In this document: positions 24,601 through 29,699 of the stretch, piece by piece
Layout: each line of letters begins with the position of its first letter
Position numbering within the stretch: the first letter of the stretch is position 1
NCBI GenBank assembly: GCA_037179385.1
Contig: CM074185.1
Coordinates: 50,967,000-51,030,999, forward strand
From: Holothuria scabra
Lineage: Eukaryota; Echinodermata; Holothuroidea; Aspidochirotida; Holothuriidae
DNA: 64,000 nt
Direction: 5' to 3'
Position numbers and translations under genes: made by a program
The notes under the pieces: generated by a model
The model's input: the letters and a program-made list of their open reading frames with translations, nothing else
Database searches by the model: none
What the model was told of the DNA's origin: nothing

Positions 24601-27600
24601 ATGTAGTTTCCTGCCAAGAAGACGGGTTTTTCTCCCTTCCCGTCGCATCCTGTCAGCTGACCTGTGATGCGCCCTCAATCCCAAGCCATTCTATACTTCT
24701 TACCAAGCAATGTATTCACGTAGGCCAGGTCGTAGGAACCATGTGCAATTTTCGTTGTGACACTGGGTATTCAGTCTACAGTGAGGATCGAACAGGGTAA
24801 TTATTTATATTTTCATGAGTAAAACATCACTTTTATCTTCAGAAGTTACAATATACAGAAATACACTCCCCGTGGGTGAGCTGTTTCCGTAGCATGTACG
24901 CAAAGAAAGTGACGTAAACTTTGCAGTAGGAATCTAAGATGAGCTACGGCATTTCTAATAATTCCAAAGGAATATACTCCTACATGTTTTTGATCGGAGT
25001 ATTGTATGGTACTTTCAGTTAAGTCCCCGACCAGATACTTTTCCAGTAGGCCTACATATTTTCCACAACTCGTTTCCTTGTTGTATCCAGAATTCATCCT
25101 CCCTATAAGTAGCACAGTTCCTTCTTAATTCACCGGGCGCATTTTTTGTTTTCCAGAGTGGTGCCTACTATAGTCAGGTCCTGTAAGTTTCTCAACATCA
25201 ATGGCGTACGCAGGATTTCTCTGAAGAAGGGCCATGCAGTATGCTTAGGAATCGTTGGCCTAGGAGAGGGGTCTAATAGGAGGGGATTGTTACAGACTTT
25301 GCATATTTTAAGGAACTAAAAAAGAAACACCCTGTCCCCTTATACCCCTCCCCCATGGCCATCACAGATACCCAACACCACCACCCTTTTTTAAGTGAAA
25401 ATTTGAGGAAATTGGGTGTCCTTACATGCAATCTGATGCTATGTATGCTACATTTTGAACTAAAATTTGAAATGTTACAAAATGTGCGTATTTTCAGAAC
25501 TAAAAAATTGGTATCAGTGAGGGAACTTGGGGAGACAATCCCTCCCCCTTTGAAAATTTTTCAGAAATGAGGTGTCCCTTCATGCAACCTGGTACTGAAA
25601 ATGCTACCCTTTGAAGTAAAATTTGAGTTTAAAAAAATACCGCACGTATTTTAGGATCTGTCCCCTGCGTACGTCACTGCATTCCCCAGATCATTTTGCA
25701 CTTTTATATATCTCCTTGTTAACCAAAGTCAAACTTTTGAAACTTAATTTTTATTTCAGATTGACGAACATATTCCATAAAAAGTGTTCTAATAACCTGT
25801 TGTGGGTTGGACCTTCTTGTAGACGGACAACATGTCCCTCCATTCCAACCGAAGTTTATGGGGAATATAATTGTACGGACAGCTTCTTCTTCGATAGTAG
25901 GTGTAGTAAAATATGTCCTACAGAGAATACGGTAAGTAAAAAGAACAAATGCTTTACATGAAATGACTGGGCTCCACACACTAGTTAGCATTATGGGTAA
26001 TGACCAGACACACACAGTTGCTATTATGGCCAGGATGGTGGTGCGGAGTAATATCACATTAAGTAATCGGGCCTAGATGAAGTACCGACTTGTGAAGTTA
26101 TCTCTGTGAGTATAGGAACCATTTCCTTTAAAAAGAAAGAAAGATTGCCTGCAGACCAGGGGTCATGTTGGAATAATTCCCAAACAGAACAAGTGGTCTA
26201 ATACCGTATTTAGCTTGCAAGAAGTCAAGTTCCTCAGGCGCGGATCAAAGGGGGGGCTTTTACGGCTTCAGCCTTTCCTTTTTCACCACATCAACAATTA
26301 AACACTCGGGAAATTAGCAATTCATTCACAACCATGCTTTCTCTTGGGCCAGCCCACTCCCACCCCCACCCCCCCCCCCCCGCGCCTGTTCCGAAGTGTG
26401 GCTGAACATTATGTAGTGCATGTTGTAAACTAAGCAATGTAAGAATAATCACTGGAAAACTTTTCAATTGCCTAAGTTAATGGAGTTCACTGTGTTGCGC
26501 AGTCAAATAAATGATATTTACTGCTTAGCATTTTACTCAACTCTAAATACAATGAAAGAACTGGTCCCGCGAAGGGTCAAGTTATTTCGAAAGAAACAGT
26601 CTTTGGTTACATTTAATCAAAACGTGAAAGTTCTTTATGTTTATCTTTCAGGAGGAACGGGTTATAACGTGCTCGAAGTCAGGGATTTGGCAAGGTGATC
26701 TCAGGACCTGTCAAGGGGAAGAATTCTCGTGGACATGTCTACCTCCAATCAGTACTAATGGTGATATTAGCTATGACTGCAGAAACAGCTGGAAGTTAGG
26801 TATAAATTTGTTCAATAAGAAACTTGATAACCTGATAACACCTGACCCGCAGGAAATAAACTGCCCTTTGGACTAGCTTACACGTTTTTTACGGTATAAG
26901 CGAAGAAAATTGTAGGGAATGTTGTTTCTGACCGCAGTCCTGGGGGTGGGTCCAGGGAAAGGGACTATCCCTAACATTTTTGTGAGGCGAATTTGAATAT
27001 TCGGAAAACCAATTTGGTGCCATAGGCATAATTTTTACTAAATTTAATATTACTTATTTATTAAATTAATGAACTAGACGACTTACGAAACTTTAAACTC
27101 TCTGATGAGTAATAAAACGATAAAAGTGCTGCGTTAAAAAAGATGTAATTAACACTCTGCAACAGTCCACGTCATTATTTCTACACAGCCAACAAGTTCA
27201 ACTCCAGAAAATTTTAAATTTGAAAATGTGTATCTTTTTAAATACTAAAACAATAATCCCAAATTCTGACAGATCTTTCTTTTGTAAAATCTCACTCATT
27301 CTTTTACCTGTCAAATTAAGTCAGGGCTTTTACTGGCATGTCACCGTACATTTAACAAAATTTGGCTTTAAATAATTTAAATCACAGCAAACACCGTACC
27401 AGTTGGGTTTTTTACCCAAGCAAGTACGGAGTTCATCAAATTTCGGGAACGAGAGTTAAGAAGCGGGGTCCAGGGGCTGTAATCTTACAAACGTGGATTG
27501 ACTGCCATCCTAGTCTGCGTAACGAATCCGAATGTGGGTACCTCCCATAAGTTGTTGCTTTGTCTTTAGGGTTTTTACCTATTTGGGGCCATGAGTTGAA

Positions 27601-28096
27601 CAATAAAACTTCGTCCGCTCTACCCCTGTCTCTAAACTGCTAAACTGAGGAGTGAAAATTTACAGTACAACGAAAAAAGTGACTTCACTGAGCGTTTCCT
27701 GTTTGTAGTTACGTTTCGTCCTCCACCGAGTGACATTTTCACTCATTCAGATTGAATTCGGGAACCACTTTTCCGATCGAAATAGAATTTTATACGTGTT
27801 CCGCGCCATAACGACTGATCAATGCAGGCACTATAGTTGGAAGAGAAATTGAAATTATTAAGAGAGTTCGGTAGCAAATATTTCTGGCTTCTAAGTTTTG
27901 AAAAGCAGATTATTTGACTTATTGTGTCATATTTATTGTAGGATTTCATTGTGACGTAAGGTGTGAAAATCCGTCCCGTATACCAATGTTGCTACCTCCA
28001 GGAGAGTCTCGTCCAATTGAATGGTCCGATGCCAGAATAAGATGTGACGCAAGGAGTAGACGATGGTATCCAGAGGCAACGAATATTGTTTGTTAA
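512..28096 (+). CDS. PAPPA: Pappalysin (PAPP-A-like metalloprotease), 3' part, 15 exons
   Basis: Secreted metzincin zinc protease of the pappalysin family (MEROPS M43B); vertebrate members cleave IGF-binding proteins and so release IGF. Seen here: exons 512-697, 4435-4580, 5596-5886, 9545-9862, 11801-12257, 14349-14495, 15219-15304, 16858-17057, 18378-18506, 21741-22241, 23148-23310, 24586-24796, 25760-25931, 26652-26799 and 27942-28096. Every junction is AG/GT and the phases chain without a break into about 1,102 residues. Order: end of LNR1, LNR2, zinc site, Met-turn, central beta/Fn3-like region, DUF4215-like cysteine-rich repeat, second beta region, five sushi modules, stop. Residue order and spacing follow vertebrate PAPP-A closely. 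The N-terminal signal peptide, laminin-G-like domain and LNR1 start lie upstream of the window. The third LNR is absent from this frame. IGFBP as substrate is inferred from the family, not shown by the sequence. Confidence 0.93.
784..955 (+). repeat. Degenerate tRNA-SINE body fragment
   Basis: Diverged copy of the SINE body: aaaattgaacttaccgccg, then a purine-rich middle and an ending ctaactttacctaaccc. Compared by eye with the better copies at 13320 and 50081. Confidence 0.4.
1800..2769 (-). mobile_element. hAT-like element remnant with internal tandem units
   Basis: The + strand carries about five copies of a unit with gcgccaac.agtggtgg.gctccgc (near 1896, 2075, 2168, 2338, 2664) and gggaaatgtcattttcgactgtctg. 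Read on the minus strand these match the interior of the 2-kb elements at 56302 and 58685. The right end ctagctatgccactg (2755-2769) is the reverse complement of their CAGTGGCGTAGCTAG terminus with one change. The left end was not found. Confidence 0.65.
2770..4434. other. Intron stretch without recognised features
   Basis: Begins with a C-rich segment (2770-2960) that may belong to a neighbouring decayed transposon; the remainder is AT-rich with no exon-like motif seen on either strand. Confidence 0.5.
4435..4580 (+). CDS. PAPPA: Pappalysin exon: protease domain before the zinc site
   Basis: The single leading base completes the split codon of the 512-697 exon, giving RAYIS. The exon continues through THLNVHLV and LAAYPWHSEAL, matching the segment just before the zinc helix in vertebrate PAPP-A (pattern THLNI...A.WPWD). 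It ends at TACG|GTGAGT with one base left over. The phase match on both sides and the conserved spacing make this a real exon although it is too short to stand out as an open frame. Confidence 0.88.
4617..4866 (+). repeat. Interspersed repeat, family D copy 1
   Basis: Starts ccggacagcaagtgatgg and ends aatcggattcgtcta. A clearly related copy lies at 28464-28714 in the same orientation, over the full 250 bases with scattered substitutions. Type unknown; no inverted termini seen. Confidence 0.75.
5596..5886 (+). CDS. PAPPA: Pappalysin exon: catalytic zinc site and Met-turn
   Basis: Carries the extended metzincin zinc motif HELGHNLGLWHTHHG at 5646-5690: three zinc-binding histidines and the catalytic glutamate are intact. 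A cysteine-rich stretch with CRETYPSFNLGDLVQDT follows, matching the PAPP-A pattern of a GDL.(A/Q)DT segment. The exon ends at the Met-turn NYMGLG near 5868-5886, spliced at GGAG|GTAAGA. Since the catalytic residues are all present, the protease is predicted to be active. Confidence 0.93.
5964..6102 (-). repeat. Fragment of TTAA miniature element, family B
   Basis: Partial copy of the element seen complete at 14804-15109: shares ctcatccttatccacacatc, gtttactg.ttcaggg and tgctgtttaatatg. Terminal parts missing. Confidence 0.5.
6103..6362 (+). mobile_element. TTAA-flanked miniature element, family A
   Basis: Termini TTAAAGGGCAGGAGCAGTC and GACTGCTCTTTACCTTTAA are imperfect inverted repeats bounded by TTAA. 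The interior (agactgtccagtttcatga, atgtgacaatgttttcct) recurs at 12865, 44375, 49736, 52022 and 55478. TTAA target choice is typical of piggyBac- and Kolobok-mobilised elements; the mobilising family is not determined. Confidence 0.7.
6395..6535 (-). repeat. tRNA-SINE 3' fragment, minus strand
   Basis: Reverse complement matches the SINE body: lacks the tRNA head, has the ccaataggttcc / actggcttgtttttcctac segment that, inverted, is the gtaggaaaaacaagccagt segment of other copies. Confidence 0.6.
8400..8765 (+). repeat. Interspersed repeat, family C copy 1
   Basis: Shares long similarity with 12542-12862, including acaatgagtcaa, gaattgaaccgttaa and tttgaccattt.tcattg, and more weakly with 45080-45330. 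Starts near ttaaagggac; probably another TTAA-type element. Confidence 0.65.
8960..9240. repeat. A/C-rich, G/T-poor tract
   Basis: About 280 bases in which one strand is almost all A and C, ending in a repeated caacac.cc.gaaggcaacaac unit (9187-9236). The open frame at 9022-9237 is just this composition (His/Pro/Thr/Asn-rich) and shows no domain. Origin unknown. Confidence 0.6.
9545..9862 (+). CDS. PAPPA: Pappalysin exon: end of protease domain and following linker domain
   Basis: The acceptor (ccaatgtag) gives two bases that complete the Asp codon after the Met-turn, reading DDSCASEFTNQQAARMHC. The QxARMHCYIDL segment is a hallmark of the PAPP-A catalytic domain end. A proline-rich stretch and WLPP, typical of the Fn3-like region that follows, come next. 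Donor ACAG|GTAAGA. The 3.7-kb intron before it holds miniature elements, a SINE fragment on the minus strand and an A/C-rich tract. Confidence 0.9.
9916..11160. mobile_element. TA-flanked element with TTGGGCAAA motif arrays
   Basis: Ends CACTCTTAAAA (9916) and TTTTAAGAGTG (to 11160) are inverted repeats flanked by TA on both sides. Both arms (about 9930-10160 and 10840-11150) are packed with ttgggcaaa / tttgcccaa / gttgggtaa in both orientations around an unrelated centre that includes an 18-base tandem duplication near 10337-10372. No coding capacity. Confidence 0.75.
11801..12257 (+). CDS. PAPPA: Pappalysin exon: central beta-sandwich region
   Basis: Begins GPPDAERC, as in vertebrate PAPP-A (VGPPDV..PC), and contains EMWFDYAMPVTTISIWVNY, then a beta-rich segment with VSGVRLYMTRPYISVDSVQL and CHGCNASYVL. 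Six cysteines occur at family-like spacing. Acceptor CAAAG|GT, donor ACAG|GTAGGA. This is the longest open stretch after exon 21741-22241. The function of this non-catalytic region is not known from the sequence. Confidence 0.9.
12428..12541 (+). repeat. Interspersed repeat, family G copy 1
   Basis: Shares gcagtcttttcg.tcag.tcatcg, gcagcc..aag and cacagaggtgctacgcaggcta with 31680-31806. Short, G/C-richer than its surroundings. Confidence 0.6.
12542..12862 (+). repeat. Interspersed repeat, family C copy 2
   Basis: Second copy of the repeat at 8400-8765, same orientation, covering most of its length. Confidence 0.65.
12865..13030 (+). mobile_element. Miniature element, family A, partial
   Basis: Starts tttaaagaggcgaatgcagtc, continues agactatccaatttcatgaatggctct, matching 6103-6362; the right terminus is not clear. 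Confidence 0.55.
13320..13562 (+). repeat. tRNA-derived SINE
   Basis: tRNA-like head with a B-box-like gggttcgatttcc (13366-13378), then the family body tcgagtcataccaaaga, aaacaagccagtgagccacaact, ggccggctcgatttgaacc and the 3' tail tctaactaactt. Not a tRNA gene: no intact cloverleaf and a 160-base unrelated tail. Confidence 0.8.
13805..14046. mobile_element. TA-type element with TTGGTGA/CCAATA motif arrays
   Basis: Ends ACTCTTAAACAGTTGG and CCAACTGTTTTAAGAGT are inverted. The interior repeats accaatactgg / ttggtgaa-type motifs rather than TTGGGCAAA, although the termini match the element at 9916. Left flank TA; right flank AA. Confidence 0.7.
14349..14495 (+). CDS. PAPPA: Pappalysin exon: Fn3-like end and start of cysteine-rich repeat
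   Basis: Completes Arg from the previous exon, then TIEDGVTYSYSVRALTD, the typical last strands of an Fn3-like fold (Y.Y.V.A). It ends in AFCGDGSLDT, the opening CGDG of a DUF4215/Myxococcus-type cysteine-rich repeat completed by the next exon. Donor GATAC|GTGAGA. Confidence 0.87.
14804..15109. mobile_element. TTAA-flanked miniature element, family B
   Basis: Termini TTAAAGGTCCAGTTCTCTCA and GAGAGGATTGGCCCTTTAA are imperfect inverted repeats, followed inward by CCCCAAAC / GTTTGGGG. Full second copy at 23524-23831, fragments at 5964 and 37528. Confidence 0.75.
15219..15304 (+). CDS. PAPPA: Pappalysin exon: DUF4215-type cysteine-rich repeat (86 bp)
   Basis: A very short exon reading GEDCDDGNLAGGDGCNMQC, the GE.CDDGN...GDGC...C signature that matches GEECDDGD..SGDGC in vertebrate PAPP-A. 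Phase decides the acceptor: the first AG (15217-15218) rather than the overlapping second AG gives the single base needed. Donor GAAG|GTACAG. Too short to show as an ORF, but its motif is unambiguous. Confidence 0.9.
15355..16075 (+). repeat. Duplicated TTCGGCGAAACC module flanking a SINE
   Basis: The module ctcccgac..tctggcaaag..cgttcgg.gaaacc occurs at about 15359, 15875 and 16025; the first two are followed by related downstream sequence (caacctcacgg.cctcag.ccattta). A SINE sits between them. Isolated copies of the module lie at about 36866 and 37908, the latter inverted. Confidence 0.65.
15545..15770 (+). repeat. tRNA-derived SINE
   Basis: Contains cccgggttcgattcctagg (B-box-like), tcgagtcataccaaagactct, caggccagtgagccacaac and gggccgtaaaac. 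The 5' A-box part is weak; the tail lacks a clear TAAC run. Confidence 0.75.
16858..17057 (+). CDS. PAPPA: Pappalysin exon: GEPS...DQWATKA segment
   Basis: Acceptor ttttctcag; starts GEPSVC, continues YFRGDDECESFE and CGFFTPEGYVDQWATKA. This matches the PAPP-A pattern GEPSLC...DGICEPFE...CG.YTP.GYLDQWATRA almost position for position. Ends in phase 0 at AACAAA|GTAAGT. The first half resembles an EF-hand/LNR-like acidic loop. Confidence 0.9.
17552..17578. repeat. C-run tract with G-quadruplex potential on the minus strand
   Basis: Five runs of three to five C separated by single A bases; the complement fits the G3+N1-7 quadruplex pattern. It lies in the intron after the 16858-17057 exon. Confidence 0.6.
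18152..18320 (+). mobile_element. Left end of a CAGTGGCGTAC-type element
   Basis: Starts tagtggcgtatacgggattt..ccgaaggggg and continues gcatgcagtatg.taagggg, resembling the nested element at 56549 and the one at 25200. No right terminus found before the exon at 18378. Confidence 0.5.
18378..18506 (+). CDS. PAPPA: Pappalysin exon: divergent linker (129 bp)
   Basis: Phase-0 exon between tgactttcag and GTTCAG|GTAACA, exactly 43 codons. Sequence conservation with vertebrate PAPP-A is low (WSPC, then ..FEVQ leading into the next exon), but the length, phases and position fit. An antisense open frame over the same bases (18169-18513, minus) is a shadow. Confidence 0.75.
18562..18617 (+). repeat. 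GT-rich microsatellite
   Basis: Imperfect (GT)n, directly before the 145-base satellite. Confidence 0.8.
18620..19678 (+). repeat. About 145-base tandem satellite, seven to eight units
   Basis: The phrase cacgatatct recurs at 18633, 18777, 18925, 19069 (variant) and 19188, then in decayed form at about 19377, 19520 and 19670, so the period is about 145 bases. Each unit contains ggaggtcaa.ggtcat.tggggtcac and caaggtaggaaacttgg. A stray unit remnant lies at about 20108-20145. It lies in a pappalysin intron. Confidence 0.85.
19679..20037. mobile_element. TTAA-flanked miniature element, family E copy 1
   Basis: Termini TTAAAGGGAAATATTATGTTT and AAACGCAATATTTCCCTTTAA (about 20 bases, inverted, TTAA at both edges). 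Second copy at 44029-44374. Confidence 0.8.
20945..21170 (+). repeat. tRNA-derived SINE, diverged
   Basis: B-box-like aactcgactcctgg, cgggtcataccaaagac, aaacaagccaatgagttacaact and the tail catctaactaactaact. Confidence 0.7.
21260..21475 (+). repeat. tRNA-derived SINE, strongly diverged
   Basis: Follows the previous SINE head to tail: gcttcccgcgagggagacc, caagtcatacgaaaaact, gatccagtgtccaagagctgg. No TAAC tail. Confidence 0.5.
21492..21603. mobile_element. Miniature inverted-repeat element, family H copy 1
   Basis: gttaacaaggtgtttcttgattggctgt ... agttaggaaatttctttttaagcag; the same 115-base unit with clearer inverted ends lies at 63669-63786. Confidence 0.65.
21741..22241 (+). CDS. PAPPA: Pappalysin exon: second beta-sandwich region and start of CCP1
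   Basis: The largest exon, 167 codons in phase 0. It starts VSFDRPVVATTVIVHL (vertebrate pattern VCFNRP.....IFL), then a beta-rich region with VVLSCHDNPIHINI (pattern LSCQHNPLIINV) and VAVSGVRLRES. The last third contains the first sushi module's cysteines, with CEGFLEGDVCHVECHVGYRPS. Acceptor ttctcctag, donor ATGAAG|GTAAAA. Confidence 0.92.
22330..22535 (+). repeat. Interspersed repeat also present at 31195-31340
   Basis: Shares gaatgtcct...agatgggagttggactgtt and ttttcatgct.tttaatacatat. Boundaries unclear. Confidence 0.5.
22922..23065. mobile_element. Short element with GGCACGGATCCA termini
   Basis: GGCACGGATCCA at 22922 and TGGATCCGTGCC ending 23065 are perfect 12-base inverted repeats. 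A second, more diverged copy is at 26234-26388. It ends 82 bases before a pappalysin exon. Confidence 0.75.
23148..23310 (+). CDS. PAPPA: Pappalysin exon: CCP1 end and CCP2 start
   Basis: Begins LTCREKKWENIDETVC, a canonical sushi C-terminus (C..G.W....C), then ICASPHIENAVVSC opening the next module and CSFKCIPPAKLKG, matching the PAPP-A string C.ISCVPPAKLQG. Acceptor tcttccatag, donor GAAAG|GTATGA. Confidence 0.92.
23524..23831. mobile_element. TTAA-flanked miniature element, family B copy 2
   Basis: TTAAAGGGCCAAACCTGTCA ... GAGAGAACTTGGCCTTTAA; interior matches 14804-15109. Confidence 0.75.
24295..24435 (-). repeat. tRNA-SINE 3' fragment, minus strand
   Basis: Begins with the inverted tail tagatggagttttacggccc and continues ttggcttgttttccctactccattgc, which is the reverse complement of the SINE body. 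Contains a small palindrome acacaattgtgtt. Confidence 0.65.
24586..24796 (+). CDS. PAPPA: Pappalysin exon: CCP2 end and CCP3 start
   Basis: Reads VVSCQEDGFFSLPVASCQL, closing CCP2, then TCDAPSIPSHSILL and GTMCNFRCDTGYSVYS, the first part of CCP3 (vertebrate pattern CDAPP...N..LL...VGTICKYEC.PGY). It leaves two bases (GG), which pair with the single leading A of the exon at 25760. The donor is GG|GTAATT. Confidence 0.9.
25199..25681. mobile_element. Element with CAATGGCGTACGCAGG ends
   Basis: CAATGGCGTACGCAGG (25199) and CCTGCGTACGTCACTG (to about 25681) are inverted repeats. The interior shares tttctctgaag, atgcagtat and ccctcccc.tttgaaaa.ttt with the nested elements at 56549 and 58925. No target duplication seen. 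Confidence 0.65.
25760..25931 (+). CDS. PAPPA: Pappalysin exon: CCP3 end and CCP4 start
   Basis: Reads through KKCSNNLLWVGPSC, closing CCP3, then TTCPSIPTEVYGEYNC, FDSRCSKICPTENT, matching the vertebrate order CEPPPPVFEGMYEC...LDSQCVLNC. Acceptor ttatttcag, donor AATACG|GTAAGT; leaves in phase 0. Confidence 0.9.
26234..26388. mobile_element. Short element, second copy of the 22922 family
   Basis: CAGGCGCGGATC ... CGCGCCTG termini and a shared interior (ggggggcttttacgg, cacatcaacaatta). Contains a poly-C run at 26361-26381. Confidence 0.65.
26652..26799 (+). CDS. PAPPA: Pappalysin exon: CCP4 end and CCP5 start
   Basis: Starts EERVITCSKSGIWQGDLRTC, closing CCP4 as in the family (ILCTKEGLWTQ...LC), then CLPPISTNGDISYDCRNSW, opening CCP5. 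Acceptor tatctttcag, donor TTAG|GTATAA. One base is carried to the last exon. Confidence 0.9.
26800..27941. other. Last pappalysin intron, no recognised repeat
   Basis: AT-rich; the open frames at 27362-27550 and 27743-27949 (minus) have no motif. Nothing else is supported. Confidence 0.4.
27942..28096 (+). CDS. PAPPA: Pappalysin last exon in frame: CCP5 end and stop
   Basis: Reads CDVRCENPSRIPMLLPPG, then IEWSDARIRCDARSRRWYP, and ends at the final sushi cysteine (NIVC) followed directly by TAA at 28094-28096. In vertebrate PAPP-A the chain runs on after this cysteine into a third LNR and a short cysteine-rich tail. Either the gene ends here without LNR3, or a weak donor just before the stop (ATT|GTTTGT) is used. 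No strong donor is visible. The nearest AATAAA (28628) lies inside a repeat copy. Confidence 0.85.
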
Positions 28097-29285
28097 TGCA
28101 GCTGTGAAATTGTGAGATTTTTAAATTTGGACCTTAAAGTAACGAATTTGCATAAAAAATAACATATTTCCATATTGAAGTCACATGACGGCGTTCTGTG
28201 CAAACCTTTGGGTACCAAGAAGATTTTTTATAACTAGCCGTTACGACTTGTTTGTCTCAAGCTCATCAGCCTTCCCAACAATAGCCTCTGTAGTAGCTAC
28301 TTGCCCCTCCCCAGAGCCTGCCGGTGATAAATAAGAACTCCTGAGGCTGGGCCCAAAAGTTGACAAAGTTTTAGTTCATGTGCAGTTAAGACCATAATTG
28401 GTCTGTTCCTTAGATAGACGTGCTCAGTGATTAGAATCTTTTCAGTCCTATATATAGAAGAATCCGGACAGCAAGTGATGGCCTGATTTCAGTCCGCCAT
28501 AGCTGAGGTTTATCACCTTTTATTCTTTCAAATTCCTCGCTTTTCTGTATCATGGATGGTTTTACACTAAATTGTATCTTAATTCTATCAGTTTTACTTA
28601 ATATGAATCTTGGAAGCCCATGTAGAAAATAAATAAAGGCGATTTAAGATTGATGGACCCCAGTAATGGTTGAATACAGTCACTTAACACAAGCTCTGAT
28701 CGGATTCGTCTATACGCTAAACACAGCAATGGGATGAAAAAAATATCCACCGTCCCACGGGGTTTTCCACCAAAGGAAGCAATCTAGAAAAGATGAACAC
28801 TTGAAACAATTATATAAATAGAGTGTCATGTGACCAATTGCAACCATTTATAGAGCGATGAAGATCATAAGACATAGCTCTTATGCCATCCATGTAATTG
28901 TCACAATAGGTGTCTTCGAATACAATACTAACTTGGGAGCGTAAAACATTGGGTCTTATAATGCCAAAATGTCCGTCACTGATAAAACTGGCCACTTGAA
29001 CAGTTGCAACTCAACTTAATGTGCTTTTTAGACGGTCAATGCGTAGGTTCATTTCCATTTTCAGAGAACGAGCTGGTGGAAGCAACATACACGGTCTAGG
29101 CTCTGAAAAGAGTTTCTTACAGATGAAAACGAAAACAGAAAAAAAAACAATTATTGTTTCACTAAGAGTAGCCTTATTATATACTGTTCTACTTCCTTTA
29201 AAAAAAACGGAATATAGTGCTAAGAAGACAAAATGTATGTGTGTTTTCTCCATTCGATTTTCCAGAGTTTGAATTCTTGAAATAG
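28097..29285. other. Downstream region of the pappalysin gene
   Basis: Holds the family D repeat copy and otherwise unique sequence. A frame at 29021-29110 (in gctttttag context) reads SNIHGL, faintly like the N-terminal HG motif of DEG/ENaC channels, but nothing around it is convincing. Confidence 0.35.
28464..28714 (+). repeat. Interspersed repeat, family D copy 2
   Basis: Second copy of the repeat at 4617-4866. It contains AATAAATAAA (28628-28637), which could supply a polyadenylation signal to the pappalysin gene ending at 28096. Confidence 0.75.
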
Positions 29286-29481
29286 AGTTTTGGATAGAAT
29301 TAAAAATAAAGCGGTACTTGAATGGGATGATGGCGATTGGCGGCCCTTCAACAGCGAATGGTCATCAAGTTCAATGGACAGAAATTCAAATGATGATACA
29401 AAGAATGACGATTGTAATTTTTCGGGTGATGTAGAGAACCATGGCTGTGTCAGACAATTCTTGGAGGAGAAGAGTATTTAA
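29286..29481 (+). pseudogene. Possible relic or diverged LNR3/tail exon of pappalysin
   Basis: An open stretch reads LDRIKNKAVLEWDDGDW and ends after NDDCNF...HGC..FLEEKSI at a TAA. The first part aligns without gaps with vertebrate PAPP-A LNR3 (CDTINNRAYCHYDGGDC): aspartates, Ile, Asn, Ala and Gly-Asp are kept, but all cysteines are replaced (Leu, Leu, Trp, then Arg). The following acidic, Cys-poor tail has about the right length. An AG precedes it at 29284-29285. It could be a decayed exon, a repurposed terminal exon, or coincidence. Confidence 0.35.
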
Positions 29482-29538
29482 CAATCTTGATAAAATTTCT
29501 TTTTTGTGCAAACGTCAAATTTGATGACGACGTTCCAG

Positions 29539-29667
29539 CAAATGGTTTAAGGGAGGTGAATGAGTGGGTTGTTTGGACCCTTAATAGTCAATTCGCCACT
29601 AAATTTTTGTGGAACGTTCTTGTTTATCTTGGCATCGAAATTGTTGTCTCTCTAATGTTCTCTTTAA
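29539..29667 (+). CDS. Candidate exon: membrane segment, possibly DEG/ENaC channel TM1
   Basis: Between acceptor gacgttccag and donor TTTAA|GTAACT the frame reads ANGLREVNEWVVW, then FLWNVLVYLGIEIVVSLMFS. A short G(L/V) motif, a tryptophan-rich approach and one strongly hydrophobic helix resemble the HG...W...TM1 start of DEG/ENaC/ASIC channels, but the His of the HG motif is Asn here. Its position 2.6 kb upstream of a same-strand ENaC-like cysteine exon is the main support. A random hydrophobic frame is a fair alternative. Confidence 0.25.
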
Positions 29668-29699
29668 GTAACTTCTGATAGAGACGTTAAGTTAAGCTT

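Noticed and set aside
25157..25182. Possible 26-base pappalysin microexon (ttccag|AGTGGTGCC...TCCT|GTAAGT)
   Set aside because: It has good splice sites, but including it would break the frame: the 24586-24796 exon leaves two bases and the 25760 exon supplies the matching one, so they join directly and restore CCP3.
25719..26057. 112-residue minus-strand frame
   Set aside because: Antisense shadow of the 25760-25931 exon.
29021..29272. Frame with SNIHGL as the N-terminus of a DEG/ENaC channel
   Set aside because: A single six-residue likeness with no following transmembrane segment; the rest is Lys/Thr-rich and A-rich sequence.
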